Under the pieces are notes generated by a model that worked only from the letters and a program-made list of their open reading frames with translations, made no database searches and had not been told where the DNA came from. A DNA stretch of 64,000 nt from Lichenicoccus sp964247695. Its GTDB lineage: Bacteria; Pseudomonadota; Alphaproteobacteria; Acetobacterales; Acetobacteraceae. The position numbers and the translations under genes were made by a program. The stretch spans positions 62,001 to 126,000 of the forward strand of contig CAXTVI010000002.1 of assembly GCA_964247695.1 (NCBI GenBank), in the 5' to 3' direction. How positions within the stretch are numbered: position 1 is the stretch's first letter; the number at the start of each line of letters is the position of its first letter. Shown here piece by piece: positions 1 to 9,664 of the stretch.

Positions 1-318
1 ATACTGCAGGTCTACAAGAACCCCGAGTGGCTGGACCGGACCGCGTGGGGCAGGCAGCAGCGAGACAAGGCCTTGGACGGGCTGAGGTACTTCGACGGTG
101 TCCTGAGGACCAACGCCTACGTCGCGGGCGACGCCTTCTCGATGGCCGACATCACTCTCTTTGCCGGGCTGATGTTCGCCAACGCTGCGGCCATGGCGAT
201 CCCGGAGGAATACGTGGCTCTGAGCGCCTGGCGGTCGAAGATCGCCGAACTGCCGAGCGTCAAGAACCGGAGCGGCCAAGACTTTCTTCCGGAAGACCTC
301 CGTCGCCTCGGCTTCTGA
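1..318 (+). CDS. Glutathione S-transferase, C-terminal part (5' truncated by window)
   Basis: The reading frame is open from base 1 to the stop at 316-318, so only the C-terminal half of the gene is in the window (about 105 residues). The sequence has the all-alpha GST C-terminal pattern: a helix with YFDGVL, then VAGDAFSMADITLFAGL, which carries the conserved N-capping S/T-x-x-D motif (SMAD) of GST folding. These enzymes conjugate glutathione to electrophiles or reduce peroxides in the cytosol. The substrate cannot be told from this fragment. Decayed DNA follows directly, so this is the last intact gene before the transposon graveyard. Confidence 0.85.
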   Translation: MLQVYKNPEWLDRTAWGRQQRDKALDGLRYFDGVLRTNAYVAGDAFSMADITLFAGLMFANAAAMAIPEEYVALSAWRSKIAELPSVKNRSGQDFLPEDLRRLGF

Positions 319-353
319 CCACGTCGGCCGACCAAGCCTCACTTTTCGTGCGG

Positions 354-662
354 TCACAGTTCATTAGGGACACCAAAACCGAGTTGCTCTTCAACCACTC
401 CAGTCGGGTCTACTACTTCGGGGGCTTGCCGGTGCGGACCGCGGGCTCAAGGTCGACTACCCCCGGCATCCCGCAGCACATGCATCCGGTAGTGGCTCTC
501 GTGACCGCAGGCGTCGAGATGGCTGTCCTCGGACTGACCTACGGTGACTATGCAGAGGACGTCCGCCATGCAGTGGTCGGCGCTTACCCGCGCTCCACGG
601 CTTTCAAGGAGGATATCCTCCAAGCGTTCTACGATGGCATCAAGCACAAACCAGCCACGACG
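354..662 (+). pseudogene. HD-domain (cyanamide hydratase-like) protein remnant
   Basis: Two blocks in one frame read like an HD-family hydrolase. Block one contains FNHSSRVYYFG (about 354-422). Block two contains TTPGIPQHMHPVVALVTAGVE and FKEDILQAFYDGIKHKP (about 456-662). The middle of the domain, where the HD metal-binding dyad should lie, is missing, which implies an internal deletion. After 662 the frame shifts by one: VGNVKADV continues the HD-type text for a few codons and then runs into transposase sequence. There is no convincing start codon. I infer a dead gene truncated by the insertion sequences that follow; recognition rests on remembered family motifs. Confidence 0.6.
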
Positions 663-683
663 TTGGTAACGTCAAGGCAGATG

Positions 684-975
684 TTCGGCAGAACCTGGCG
701 GCGCCGATCGTCATCGATCTGCATCAGCGACTCGGCGAGCAGCGCACGAGGCTGTCGCGTGGCGACGCCGTCGCTCAGGTCATCGGCTATCTGCTGAGCA
801 GCCGCTCGCGTCCATCCGGTTCCTGGATGACGGGCAGCTCTGCATCAGCAACAACGGCGGCCGAACCCGCGCCGAGGGGCATCGCGCCTGAGCGCCAGTC
901 GTGGCCGTTCTGCTGCTTGGATCGCGGTGAACAGCGCGCCGCCACCATGTACAGCCAAATCGTTACGGCGAAGAT
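684..975 (+). mobile_element. IS66-family transposase (TnpC) C-terminal remnant
   Basis: The first part, read in one frame, gives IDLHQRLGEQRTRLSRGDAVAQVIGYLL. A frame change leads to FLDDGQLCISNN, and a further change to RGIAPERQSWPF, DRGEQRAATMYSQIVTAKI. In this order they match the conserved end of IS66 TnpC, including the region of the last catalytic acid (NN-AER-ALRG) and the GRKSW-F-GSDRG-RAA-MYSLI-TAKL block. At least two frameshifts make it non-functional. No terminal inverted repeat or partner ORF (tnpA or tnpB) was seen. Confidence 0.72.
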
Positions 976-1146
976 AGCCAGCGCATCTGAGAGCGGATCA
1001 GGCAGCCGTTCGGCTGGATCGAGGCGACCGTTGGCCTGCGGGAGACCCGGCATGGCGGTCTCGATCGTGTCGGCTGGATCGTCACCCTGACAGCAACGGC
1101 CGCCGACGTCATCCGGCTGCCAATACTGCTCCAGGCATCAGCATGA
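976..1146 (+). mobile_element. IS5-type DDE transposase C-terminal remnant
   Basis: This frame reads SQRI, an in-frame TGA, then ERIRQPFGWIEATVGLRETR, HGGLDRVGWIVTLTATAADV and IRLPILL before a stop at 1144-1146. The family pattern is ERxFGWxKxxGGLRKTRxRG, then RVxWxFTLxxAAYNLxRLPKLL, the C-terminus of IS5/IS1182-like transposases with the catalytic glutamate region at its start. It begins exactly where the IS66 fragment ends, so one element appears to have broken the other. It is a fossil because of the internal stop and missing N-terminus. Confidence 0.65.
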
Positions 1147-1317
1147 CCATGTCGCGGAACACGCAGTTTTGTTCGGCATGCCCCACCTGTTCGGTCGTTC
1201 GATCCGCCAATACGTCGGCTCGGATCGCTTTTCGATGACGGCTCTGACGATCATGCCACCATACAACTTCCGCAGCCTGATAGGTTGCGGGCGATTGCTT
1301 GCCGTTAGAGAGGCCGG
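1147..1317. other. Intergenic, upstream of SBP-MFS-lut operon
   Basis: These 171 bases separate the transposase fossil from the first gene of the lactate operon and must hold that operon's promoter. I see no gene here. The stretch is somewhat richer in A/T than its flanks (for example around 1255-1290), as expected for a promoter, but no clear -35/-10 pair could be assigned. Confidence 0.4.
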
Positions 1318-2097
1318 ATGCGTGGGATTGGGTTCCGCTGGCTGCTGATGGCGGCCCTGACGATCACCGGAACCCGGGGCGGCCCGGCCCTGGCGGCCGA
1401 ACTTCATGTCATCGTCGCCAACAGCGCCCGCGCGGCGCTCCTCCGGCTCGCGCCTGCCTATGAGCTGCAGTCCGGCGACCGGATCGACATCGAGGCCGGC
1501 CTCTCGGGCGGCGGCGGCGGCAACTCGATCCCCGCCCGGCTCGCCCATGGCATGGCGGCCGACGTGCTGGTGATCCTGCGGCCCGATCTGGACAAGATCG
1601 CGGCGAGGGGTCTTGTCCTGCAGGACGGCATCGAGGACGTCGCGGGCGCGCGCGTCGCGACCCTGGTCCGGACGGATACGCCTTCCGCCGACCTCGGCAG
1701 CCTGGCGGGGCTGCGTCACGCGCTGCTGACAGCCGGATCGATCGCCTATCCCGATGGCGGCAGCGGCGCCTTCGTGTCGCACATCCTGTTCCGGCGGCTC
1801 GGTGTCCAGGCGGCGATCGCGGGCCGGACGCATGAGATCAAGGGCATGCCGGTGGCACGCGCGGTCGCCGAGGGGCAGGACGCGATCGGCTTCCAGCAGG
1901 TGAGCGAGATCGGCGACGTGTCGGGCCTGCGCATCGTGCCGCTGCCCCCTGCGCTGCAGATGCCGGACGCGATCGCGGCGGGGATCGCCAGCGGCAGCCG
2001 CAACCGTGCGGCGGCGGCCCGGCTGATCCGCTACCTGTCCACCCCGCCGGCACAGGAGGCCATCGCCGGGTCGGGCCTGGCACGCGCCCGGCCATGA
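1318..2097 (+). CDS. ModA-like periplasmic substrate-binding protein
   Basis: A 259-residue exported binding protein. Residues 1-27 form a signal peptide (hydrophobic WLLMAALTI, cleavage near PALA-AE). The mature protein begins ELHVIVANSARAALLRLAPAYE, the type II periplasmic binding fold opening seen in ModA-like proteins, and ADVLVILRPDLDKIAARGLV is the usual second-lobe segment. No ABC permease or ATPase is nearby. Instead its stop overlaps the start of an MFS symporter by 4 nt, followed by lutABC. I infer that it binds an organic anion rather than molybdate, perhaps as a sensor or extracytoplasmic partner. The ligand is unknown. Confidence 0.75.
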   Translation: MRGIGFRWLLMAALTITGTRGGPALAAELHVIVANSARAALLRLAPAYELQSGDRIDIEAGLSGGGGGNSIPARLAHGMAADVLVILRPDLDKIAARGLVLQDGIEDVAGARVATLVRTDTPSADLGSLAGLRHALLTAGSIAYPDGGSGAFVSHILFRRLGVQAAIAGRTHEIKGMPVARAVAEGQDAIGFQQVSEIGDVSGLRIVPLPPALQMPDAIAAGIASGSRNRAAAARLIRYLSTPPAQEAIAGSGLARARP

Positions 2098-3410
2098 CCG
2101 TCGCCGTGCTGACCACCCGATCCCGGCTCGGCCTCGCGATCCGGGTGGCCTGCGGCAATTTCCTCGAGATGTACGACTTCATGGTGTTCGGCTACTACGC
2201 CGCCGCCATCGGCCGGACCTTCTTCCCGACCGGCAACGCCATCGGCTCGCTGCTGCTGGCGCTCACCACCTTCGGCGCCGGCTTCCTGATGCGTCCGCTC
2301 GGTGCCCTGGTGCTGGGCGCGTATGTCGACCGCATCGGCGTGCGGCGCGGCCTGGTGCTGACGCTGGCGCTGATGGCGGCCGGCACCCTGACCCTGGCCT
2401 GCATGCCGGGCTATGCGGCGATCGGGCTCGCTGCGCCGGTCCTGGTCCTGGCCGGACGGCTGCTGCAGGGCTTCTCGGCCGGAGTGGAGCTGGGATCCAC
2501 CTCGGTGTTCCTGGCCGACCTGGCGCCGCCGGGACGGCGCGGCCTCTACGTGTCGCTGCAGTCGGTCTCGCAGCAGGTCGCGGTGATCGTGGCGGCCTCG
2601 CTCGGCGTGGTGCTGGAGGCGTGGCTCAGCCCGGCGCGCATGGATGCCTGGGGCTGGCGCGTCCCGCTGCTGATCGGCTGCGCCATCGTGCCGTTCCTGT
2701 TCGTGCTGCGGCGCTCGCTCGCAAGGGAAGACACGGGGCACGTTCCCCGCGCTGCTCCGTCCGGCATGGGTGCGATCATGCGCCGGCTGCTGTCCAGCTG
2801 GCGGATCGTGCTCGTCGGCGTGCTGCTGGTGGTGATGACGACGTCCGCCTTCTACCTGATCACCGCCTACACGCCCTCGTTCGGCCGCACGGTGCTGCAC
2901 CTGTCCAGCCGCGCGAGCCTGGTGGTGACGCTCTGCGTCGGGCTGTCGAACCTGGTCTGGCTGCCGCTCTCGGGCGCCCTGACCGACCGCATCGGGCGCC
3001 GGCCGGTGCTCATCGCGAGCACGCTGCTCACCATCCTCACGGCCTACCCCGCGATGCATTGGCTGACCGGCCACGCCTCGTTCGCGCACCTGCTCATGGT
3101 CGAGCTCTGGCTGTCTTTCCTGTACGGCACGTACAATGGGGCGATGGTGGTGTTCCTGACCGAGTTCGTGCCGCAGGACGTGCGCAATTCCGGCTTCTCG
3201 ATGGCCTACAGCCTGGCGACCTGCATTGGCGGCTTCACGCCGGCGGTCTGCACCTGGCTGATCCAGCAGACCGGCAACCGCGCCATGCCCGGCATGTGGC
3301 TGACCGGTGCCGCCCTGTGCGGGCTGCTGGCGGCGCTGCTGGCACGTCCGCGCCGAGAGCTCGACACGGTGCCGGCCACCGCCTATGTCCACGGCCGGAG
3401 GGCGGGTTGA
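2094..3410 (+). CDS. MFS transporter, metabolite:H+ symporter (citrate/tricarballylate type)
   Basis: A 438-residue, 12-helix permease. ACGNFLEMYDFMVFGYYA at the N-terminus is the hallmark of the metabolite:H+ symporter (MHS) branch, which includes CitA and TcuC. The loop 2-3 motif is present as GAYVDRIGVRRG and its second-half repeat as DRIGRRPVLI. GFSAGVELGSTSVFLADLAP is the MHS helix 4-5 signature. The ATG overlaps the previous stop (ATGA), so translation is coupled to the binding protein. It probably imports a carboxylate (citrate, tricarballylate or lactate) that feeds the Lut proteins downstream. The substrate is inferred only from family and context. Confidence 0.85.
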   Translation: MTVAVLTTRSRLGLAIRVACGNFLEMYDFMVFGYYAAAIGRTFFPTGNAIGSLLLALTTFGAGFLMRPLGALVLGAYVDRIGVRRGLVLTLALMAAGTLTLACMPGYAAIGLAAPVLVLAGRLLQGFSAGVELGSTSVFLADLAPPGRRGLYVSLQSVSQQVAVIVAASLGVVLEAWLSPARMDAWGWRVPLLIGCAIVPFLFVLRRSLAREDTGHVPRAAPSGMGAIMRRLLSSWRIVLVGVLLVVMTTSAFYLITAYTPSFGRTVLHLSSRASLVVTLCVGLSNLVWLPLSGALTDRIGRRPVLIASTLLTILTAYPAMHWLTGHASFAHLLMVELWLSFLYGTYNGAMVVFLTEFVPQDVRNSGFSMAYSLATCIGGFTPAVCTWLIQQTGNRAMPGMWLTGAALCGLLAALLARPRRELDTVPATAYVHGRRAG

Positions 3411-3415
3411 CCAGC

Positions 3416-4140
3416 ATGCGCATCGGCCTGTTCATCCCGTGCTTCATCGATCTGTTCTACCGCGATGTCGGCATCGCGACCCTCGAGCTGCTGGAACGCC
3501 TCGGGCACGCAGTGGAGTATCCGACCGACCAGACCTGCTGCGGCCAGCCGATGGGCAATGCCGGCTTCGTCGCCGAGTGCCGGTCGGTGGAGGCGCTGTT
3601 CGTGCGGAACTTCGACGGCTACGACGTAATCGTGTGCCCGTCGGCAAGCTGCGTGCATCACGTCCGCAACAAATCCGCGCTTCCGGACACGATCCGCGCG
3701 AAAACCTATGAACTGGTCGAGTTCCTGCACGACGTGGTGGGCGTGGACGCGTTGCCACCGGCGGCGTTCCCGCACCGGGTGACGCTGCACAACAGCTGCA
3801 CTGCGCTGCGCAGCCTCGACCATGAGCCGGCGCCTGAACTGAACGTGCCGTTCTTCTCGAAGCCACGTGCCTTGCTGGCGCATGTCGAGGGGCTGGACCT
3901 GGTCGAGACCGAGCGCGCCGACGAATGCTGCGGCTTCGGGGGGACCTTCTCGGTTTCCGAGGCGGCGGTGTCCGCGCGGATGGGCCAGGACAAGGTCTCG
4001 CGCCAGGCGGCATCCGGCGCCGAATACGTGGTTTCCGCCGACATGTCCTGCCTGATGCACCAGGCGGGGAGTGCTGCGCGACATGACATCGCGATACAGT
4101 ACGTCCATATCGCCCAGGTCCTGAACGCAAGGGCTGCTGC

Positions 4141-4144
<4 letters not shown>
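3416..4144 (+). CDS. lutA: Lactate utilization protein A (iron-sulfur oxidoreductase subunit)
   Basis: A 242-residue protein with two CCG cysteine-rich domains: one near residues 40-85 (QTCCGQPMGNAGF, with later CPSASC) and one near 155-220 (DECCGFGGTFSV, preceded by HNSCT). This is the LutA/YkgE architecture. Together with LutB and LutC it oxidises L-lactate to pyruvate in the cytoplasm or at the membrane face. The ATG at 3416 is 5 nt after the MFS stop; the gene's stop overlaps the lutB start (ATGA). The length is normal for the family. Confidence is high from motifs and from the A-B-C order. Confidence 0.93.
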
Positions 4145-5621
<1,477 letters not shown>

Positions 5622-5625
<4 letters not shown>

Positions 5626-6203
5626 GCGCCCGGGACGAGATGCTCGCGGCAATCCGGCGCCACCGCCCTGCCGCGGCGACCGAACTGCCCGACGTGCCGG
5701 TGTTCGGTGGCCTGCGGCCGGACGAACTGGTGCCAGAGTTCTGCCGGCGCCTGACCCAGATGGGCGGCAAGCTGCTGGAACCCGGGCCGGCCACCGACCC
5801 GCTTGCGCCGGCGCGCAGCCTGATCGCGGACGCCGGGATTGTCTGCTCGATGGTGCCTGACCTGCCCGGCAACCGATCGCTGCAGGATGCGGAGCCAGCC
5901 AGCCTGCATGACGTGGATCTCGCGGTCCTGCGGGCGAGCTTCGCAGTGGCCGAGACCGGTTCGGTCGCCCTCGGGGCCATCGAACTCGGGGTCAATGCGC
6001 TGGGCTACCTGGCGCAGCGACTGCTCGTCCTGGTGGATCCGGCCAGCATCGTCGAGAACCTGCACCACGCCTATGCGCGACCGGAGTTCCACGACGGCGC
6101 CTATATCGTTCTGCAGACCGGGCCGTCGGCCACCGCCGACATAGAAGGTGTGCTGATTCACGGCGCGCAGGGCGTCCGGGCGCTGACGGTGCTGCTGGCC
6201 TAG
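5622..6203 (+). CDS. lutC: Lactate utilization protein C
   Basis: A 193-residue LUD-domain protein of LutC/YkgG type, the third subunit of the L-lactate oxidising complex. It has the short N-terminal helix MSARDEMLAAIRRHRP and the core FAVAETGSVAL, LLVLVDPASIVENLHHAY, followed by a terminal PSATADIEGVLIHGAQGVR block typical of the family. It starts inside the lutB stop codon (ATGA) and closes the five-gene operon that begins with the binding protein. No regulator (LutR or LldR type) lies next to it. Confidence 0.92.
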
Positions 6204-6393
6204 CATCAATTGCAAAGTGTGACGCAATTCGGCGTCAAACTCTGAATAGCCGATATCGCAGGATCAAAAAGCCTGTCGCCTGCCGGCTGAATGTCGCTCC
6301 GTAGCACTGGGAGTAACGCTCGCTTACACCCCTGGACCCAGGCTTCTGCTTGGATGCGGATAACTCCCGCAACGCCCTGCCTGGTCCGGACTG

Positions 6394-7245
6394 ATGAACT
6401 TCGATCCTGTACGTCCGCTTGCCTTCATGCACCTTGCCAAGACCAGCGGCACGGCGCTGACGTCCGGGATCCTCGAGGCACTCAAGCCCAGGCGTCCGGT
6501 CGGCGGCCTGGACCGCTTCATGTTCGGTAGCTACAGCGACTTCTCGAGCCTATCGACCGGTGCCATGGACACCGTGCATGGCCCGTCGACGCTGCCGGCG
6601 GATGCGGATTTCGTGCACGGCCACTTCGCGCTGTCGACGACGATGCAGCGCTATCCGGAGGCACAGCGCCTGACCCTGCTGCGCGAGCCGAGGGTGCGCC
6701 TGATGTCGCTGTGGCGGTTCTGGCGGAACCAGACGTCCGAGACCATGGGTGGCTGGGGCAGCTGGGCCGACATCGTGCGCCGCTCGCACGCACCGCTCGA
6801 GATGTTCCTGAGCGATCCTCTGGTCGCATGCCAGACCGACAACATGGCCGTGCGCATGCTCCTCTGGCCGCACGTCCATGTTCCGGACGATGGGTTCATC
6901 GATCCTGCGCATGATGCGGCTCTGCTCAAGGAGGCACGCAGCCGGCTCGGCGGCTTCGACTTCGTCGATGTGGTCGAGAACGGGAGACTGCCCGGGAATC
7001 TCGGGGGCTGGCTCGGTGTCGAGTTCCAGCATCGGCGTGTCAACGAGACCGTTGTCGGCGATAGCCGTACGCGGTGGCCGCTTCATCGCGAACTGACCGA
7101 CGGATGCCTTGATCGTCTGGACGCCCTGAGCCGGCTGGACCGCGTGCTCTGGGACGATGTGGCGGAGCGCAGGCTGGAGACGTCCAGTACCGTCCAGCAG
7201 CGCGAGCGGATCTTTATCCGGACCGTTGCTCAGTACGCGGGGTGA
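6394..7245 (+). CDS. Sulfotransferase-family protein
   Basis: A 283-residue soluble protein. FMHLAKTSGTAL near residues 11-22 fits the 5'-phosphosulfate (PAPS) binding loop of the sulfotransferase superfamily, which normally reads H-hPKTGGT. TLLREPRVRLMSLWRFW (about 91-107) fits the 3'-phosphate binding strand and helix (LRDPVxRxxSxY). The acceptor is unknown; bacterial members often sulfate polysaccharides or lipids. No partner genes for PAPS synthesis are nearby, but an acyltransferase lies 600 bp downstream, which fits surface-polysaccharide decoration. The start ATG at 6394 directly precedes the predicted first strand. The gene stands alone with 190 bp upstream. Confidence 0.7.
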   Translation: MNFDPVRPLAFMHLAKTSGTALTSGILEALKPRRPVGGLDRFMFGSYSDFSSLSTGAMDTVHGPSTLPADADFVHGHFALSTTMQRYPEAQRLTLLREPRVRLMSLWRFWRNQTSETMGGWGSWADIVRRSHAPLEMFLSDPLVACQTDNMAVRMLLWPHVHVPDDGFIDPAHDAALLKEARSRLGGFDFVDVVENGRLPGNLGGWLGVEFQHRRVNETVVGDSRTRWPLHRELTDGCLDRLDALSRLDRVLWDDVAERRLETSSTVQQRERIFIRTVAQYAG

Positions 7246-7530
7246 TCCGGCTCTAAAGAGGGCGCAGCGTCGGTTGCCGGATAAACAACGCGACACTTGA
7301 AGTTTCCGGCGACGGACCTTGCGCTGCAGTCTTGTCCAGGGCGCTCAATGCCGCCTCGCGCGCCCGATCACTTAGCAACTGCGGCATACCAAGGCGTCTC
7401 TCCCCGCCCCGAAAAAGCCTATGTCGATGATGGACAGCTGCGCAGAGGGAGACGTAGTCTTTGGAACGGTTCGAGAGATCGCGTGGCGCTGTCCGTCGTG
7501 TGACCAGAGGCCGTTCGTCTTGGGGACGTC

Positions 7531-7797
7531 ATGACCGGCATGCTGGGCTACGCCCGCGTCTCGACCGGCGACCAGCATGTCGCCGGACAGACCAGGCGGC
7601 TGACCCAGGCCGGCGCCATCGCGGTGTTCTCCGATGTCTGCTCAGGCCGGGAGTTGGGTTGTCCGGGACTTGAGGCGCTGCCCGCCTATGGCCGCCGCTG
7701 CGATACGCTGGCCGTTGTCCGGCTCGATCGCCTGGGGGGCTCGCGCAACGAGCTGCAACGCCCTGCATATCTCCAGCTGCCATCATCATCGGAATGA
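7531..7797 (+). pseudogene. Serine recombinase (resolvase/invertase) N-terminal fragment
   Basis: This reads MTGMLGYARVSTGDQHVAGQ, then RLTQAGAIAVFSDVCSG and DTLAVVRLDRLGGSRNEL. It contains the catalytic serine of the YxRVSTxxQ motif and the arginines of the VxRLDRLGRS motif. Full-length resolvases run to about 185 residues or more; here homology stops after some 75 residues and the C-terminal DNA-binding helix-turn-helix is missing. It is therefore a truncated remnant of a transposon or inversion system. The preceding 285 bases (7246-7530) could include an old res site, but I could not delimit one. Confidence 0.7.
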
Positions 7798-7813
7798 TCG
7801 GACGAGCCGAGCC

Positions 7814-9061
7814 ATGGACGACCCGCAGACTGCCCATTCAAGCTCCCGGCATGATCACAGGCTCGACTTTGCGCCAAACGAGCGGTCACAGGGCTCTGTC
7901 CATATGGACGCTATTCGCGGTCTTGCAGCTATCCTGGTGATGCTGGGGCACTCACGCGACCTGTTCTTTTCACCACTCAACGCAAGTCCCGATCCTGGCC
8001 TGGCACCAGCTCAAGCTGTTGCAGCTCACCACGTGCAGCACGGCCAGATTGAGCTCGGGAACGAAGCTGTGATGATCTTCTTTATCCTGAGCGGTTATCT
8101 GGTCGGCGGACGCGTCCTTCGCGCATTTCATCGCCGTCGCTGGTCGTGGAAGGACTATCTCATAAAACGGCTCACGCGTCTTTGGGTGGTTCTTCTGCCC
8201 GCGCTGGTCCTATCGGTGGCACTGGATTCCCTTGGCCTCCACCTCTTCCCGGAAGCAAACAGCATCTATCGGGGTCCAATCGGTCAAACCGAGGTCGCCG
8301 CACATCTCGCCCAGACACTCACGCCAGGTACTATCGCGGGAAATGCCGTCTTTCTCCAGACGATCGTCGTCCCAATGCCAGGCACCAACATCGCACTGTG
8401 GAGCCTTTCGAACGAGTTCTGGTATTACCTTATCTTCCCTCTGCTCGTGCTTGCATTGTGGCCGAACCGCGGCCTTCGCGTTCGTCTCCTGTGTCTTCTT
8501 CTCGCCGGCGGCCTGCTCTTCTTTACCGGCGTTTCGATAGCGATGCTCTTTCCGATCTGGCTGCTCGGAGCGGCCCTTGCGCTGGTGCCGCTTCGCCTTT
8601 CTTCCCGTGTTTCGTCAGTGCTGTCGATAGTCCTTAGCCTGTTGTTGCTGCCCGTCATGGTACTGATCCGCCGCCTTCCCCTTGATCTGATCGTGGCCCA
8701 AACCAGCATCGCGCTCTACTTCGGGGTGTTGCTTTACGTGCTGCTGAATCGGACAAAGCCGGCTCGGGCCGGTTTCTATTCCCGGATCGCGACCGTCCTG
8801 TCGAACCTGTCCTACCCGCTCTATCTGGTTCATCTACCTGTCCTGGTGCTTCTCTGTGCCTTTGTGAACAGGCCCTGGCACCAGTGGACAAAAACGCCGG
8901 GCCACTTCGCAGTCATGTTTGCCCTTGATCTCGTAACCTTCATCGTCGCCTATGTATTCCATCTGGCATTTCAGCAGCATACCGAGAGGATTCGTCTGTA
9001 TTTGGTTGGAAAACATCAACAGCACGTTCCGACCGCCGAACCAACGTACTCCTCGAAGTAA
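7814..9061 (+). CDS. Acyltransferase family 3 (OafA/YrhL-like) membrane protein
   Basis: A 415-residue polytopic protein. After a polar N-terminus, MDAIRGLAAILVMLGHSRDLF carries the family's first helix with the R-G-hAA-h-V-h-xGH motif and the catalytic histidine. FILSGYLVGGRVLRAF is the second conserved element and LSNLSYPLYLVHLPVLVLL the late helix. Such enzymes O-acetylate surface sugars using acyl-CoA from the cytoplasm. I chose the ATG at 7814; the ATG at 7904 (MDAIRG) is an alternative. Third codon positions are richer in A and T than in surrounding genes, which suggests transfer, together with the recombinase fragment just upstream. Confidence 0.85.
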   Translation: MDDPQTAHSSSRHDHRLDFAPNERSQGSVHMDAIRGLAAILVMLGHSRDLFFSPLNASPDPGLAPAQAVAAHHVQHGQIELGNEAVMIFFILSGYLVGGRVLRAFHRRRWSWKDYLIKRLTRLWVVLLPALVLSVALDSLGLHLFPEANSIYRGPIGQTEVAAHLAQTLTPGTIAGNAVFLQTIVVPMPGTNIALWSLSNEFWYYLIFPLLVLALWPNRGLRVRLLCLLLAGGLLFFTGVSIAMLFPIWLLGAALALVPLRLSSRVSSVLSIVLSLLLLPVMVLIRRLPLDLIVAQTSIALYFGVLLYVLLNRTKPARAGFYSRIATVLSNLSYPLYLVHLPVLVLLCAFVNRPWHQWTKTPGHFAVMFALDLVTFIVAYVFHLAFQQHTERIRLYLVGKHQQHVPTAEPTYSSK

Positions 9062-9182
9062 AATCTCCAAGTCTGGGAACACGATCTCCACCCGTCGAGG
9101 CTGTGGGTTGTGGGACGAGGGCACCTGCTGGTTCCAAGCTGTCTGAAAACGACGCTATGCCCTCTACCAGCGGTTCCGAACC

Positions 9183-9593
9183 CTATCCCGGATAATCCTG
9201 CTCGAGCTCCGCCAGCCGGCCAGTGATGAAGGCGTGGATTTCCGGCGCCCGTCGTGGCAAGTCCGCCGAAATCGTGCCCAGCCCGTCGCTCGGGACCACC
9301 ACCGTCCGCCCATGCAGGAGTGCTGCCTCGATCACGTCGAAGGCGTCGCTGATCGTCTGAAAGATGCCGTTGGAGCGCCAGTCGCGATCGGTGAACAGCG
9401 AGGCCGGGTCGTCGCCCAGCGACCACCGCGTCGGCAGCCCGATCACGTTCGGTTCCTGGCGCAGTGCGGCCGCCCGTTCGCTGGGGCTGGTCCGCTGCAT
9501 GTTGTCGTCGAACACGAACAGGGTGTCGGGCATGCCGCGCACCATCTCTGGCGTCGGCTGCCTGATGCGCAGGAGGTGGCCCGGCTTTTTCAA
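9183..9593 (-). CDS. Conserved hypothetical protein
   Basis: A 136-residue soluble protein with a core reading TLFVFDDNMQRTSPSERAAA, ALRQEPNVIGLPTRWSLGDD, then a helix FQTISDAFDVIEAALLHGRT and VVVPSDGLGTISADLPRRAP. Short stand-alone proteins of this shape (h-FVFxDN...G-A...R.EPN-hGhPTK) occur in bacteria and phages with no assigned activity. I do not recognise a catalytic motif with certainty. It lies alone on the minus strand between the acyltransferase and the esterase. The start ATG at 9593 opens a run of two lysines and a hydrophobic residue; it is not a signal peptide. Confidence 0.6.
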   Translation of the reverse strand: MKKPGHLLRIRQPTPEMVRGMPDTLFVFDDNMQRTSPSERAAALRQEPNVIGLPTRWSLGDDPASLFTDRDWRSNGIFQTISDAFDVIEAALLHGRTVVVPSDGLGTISADLPRRAPEIHAFITGRLAELEQDYPG

Positions 9594-9664
9594 GACTCCC
9601 TCCCAGTCGGCTCTCCCCCCTTGCAGGCTAGCCCACCGGGCCCGGCTTTCGACAGCGGTCTTTG

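Noticed and set aside
2031..3392. 453-codon open frame antisense to the MFS and lut genes
   Set aside because: It is rich in Gln, His, Arg and Gly with no domain, and it is fully explained as the complement of well-supported genes in GC-rich DNA.
6211..6240. Small inverted repeat (GACGC-AATTCG-GCGTC) after lutC
   Set aside because: Only a 5-bp stem with no T tract; too weak to call a terminator.
7244..7282. Inverted repeat ATCCGGC...GCCGGAT after the sulfotransferase
   Set aside because: A 7-bp stem with a loop of about 25 nt and no T run; it could occur by chance and no function could be assigned.
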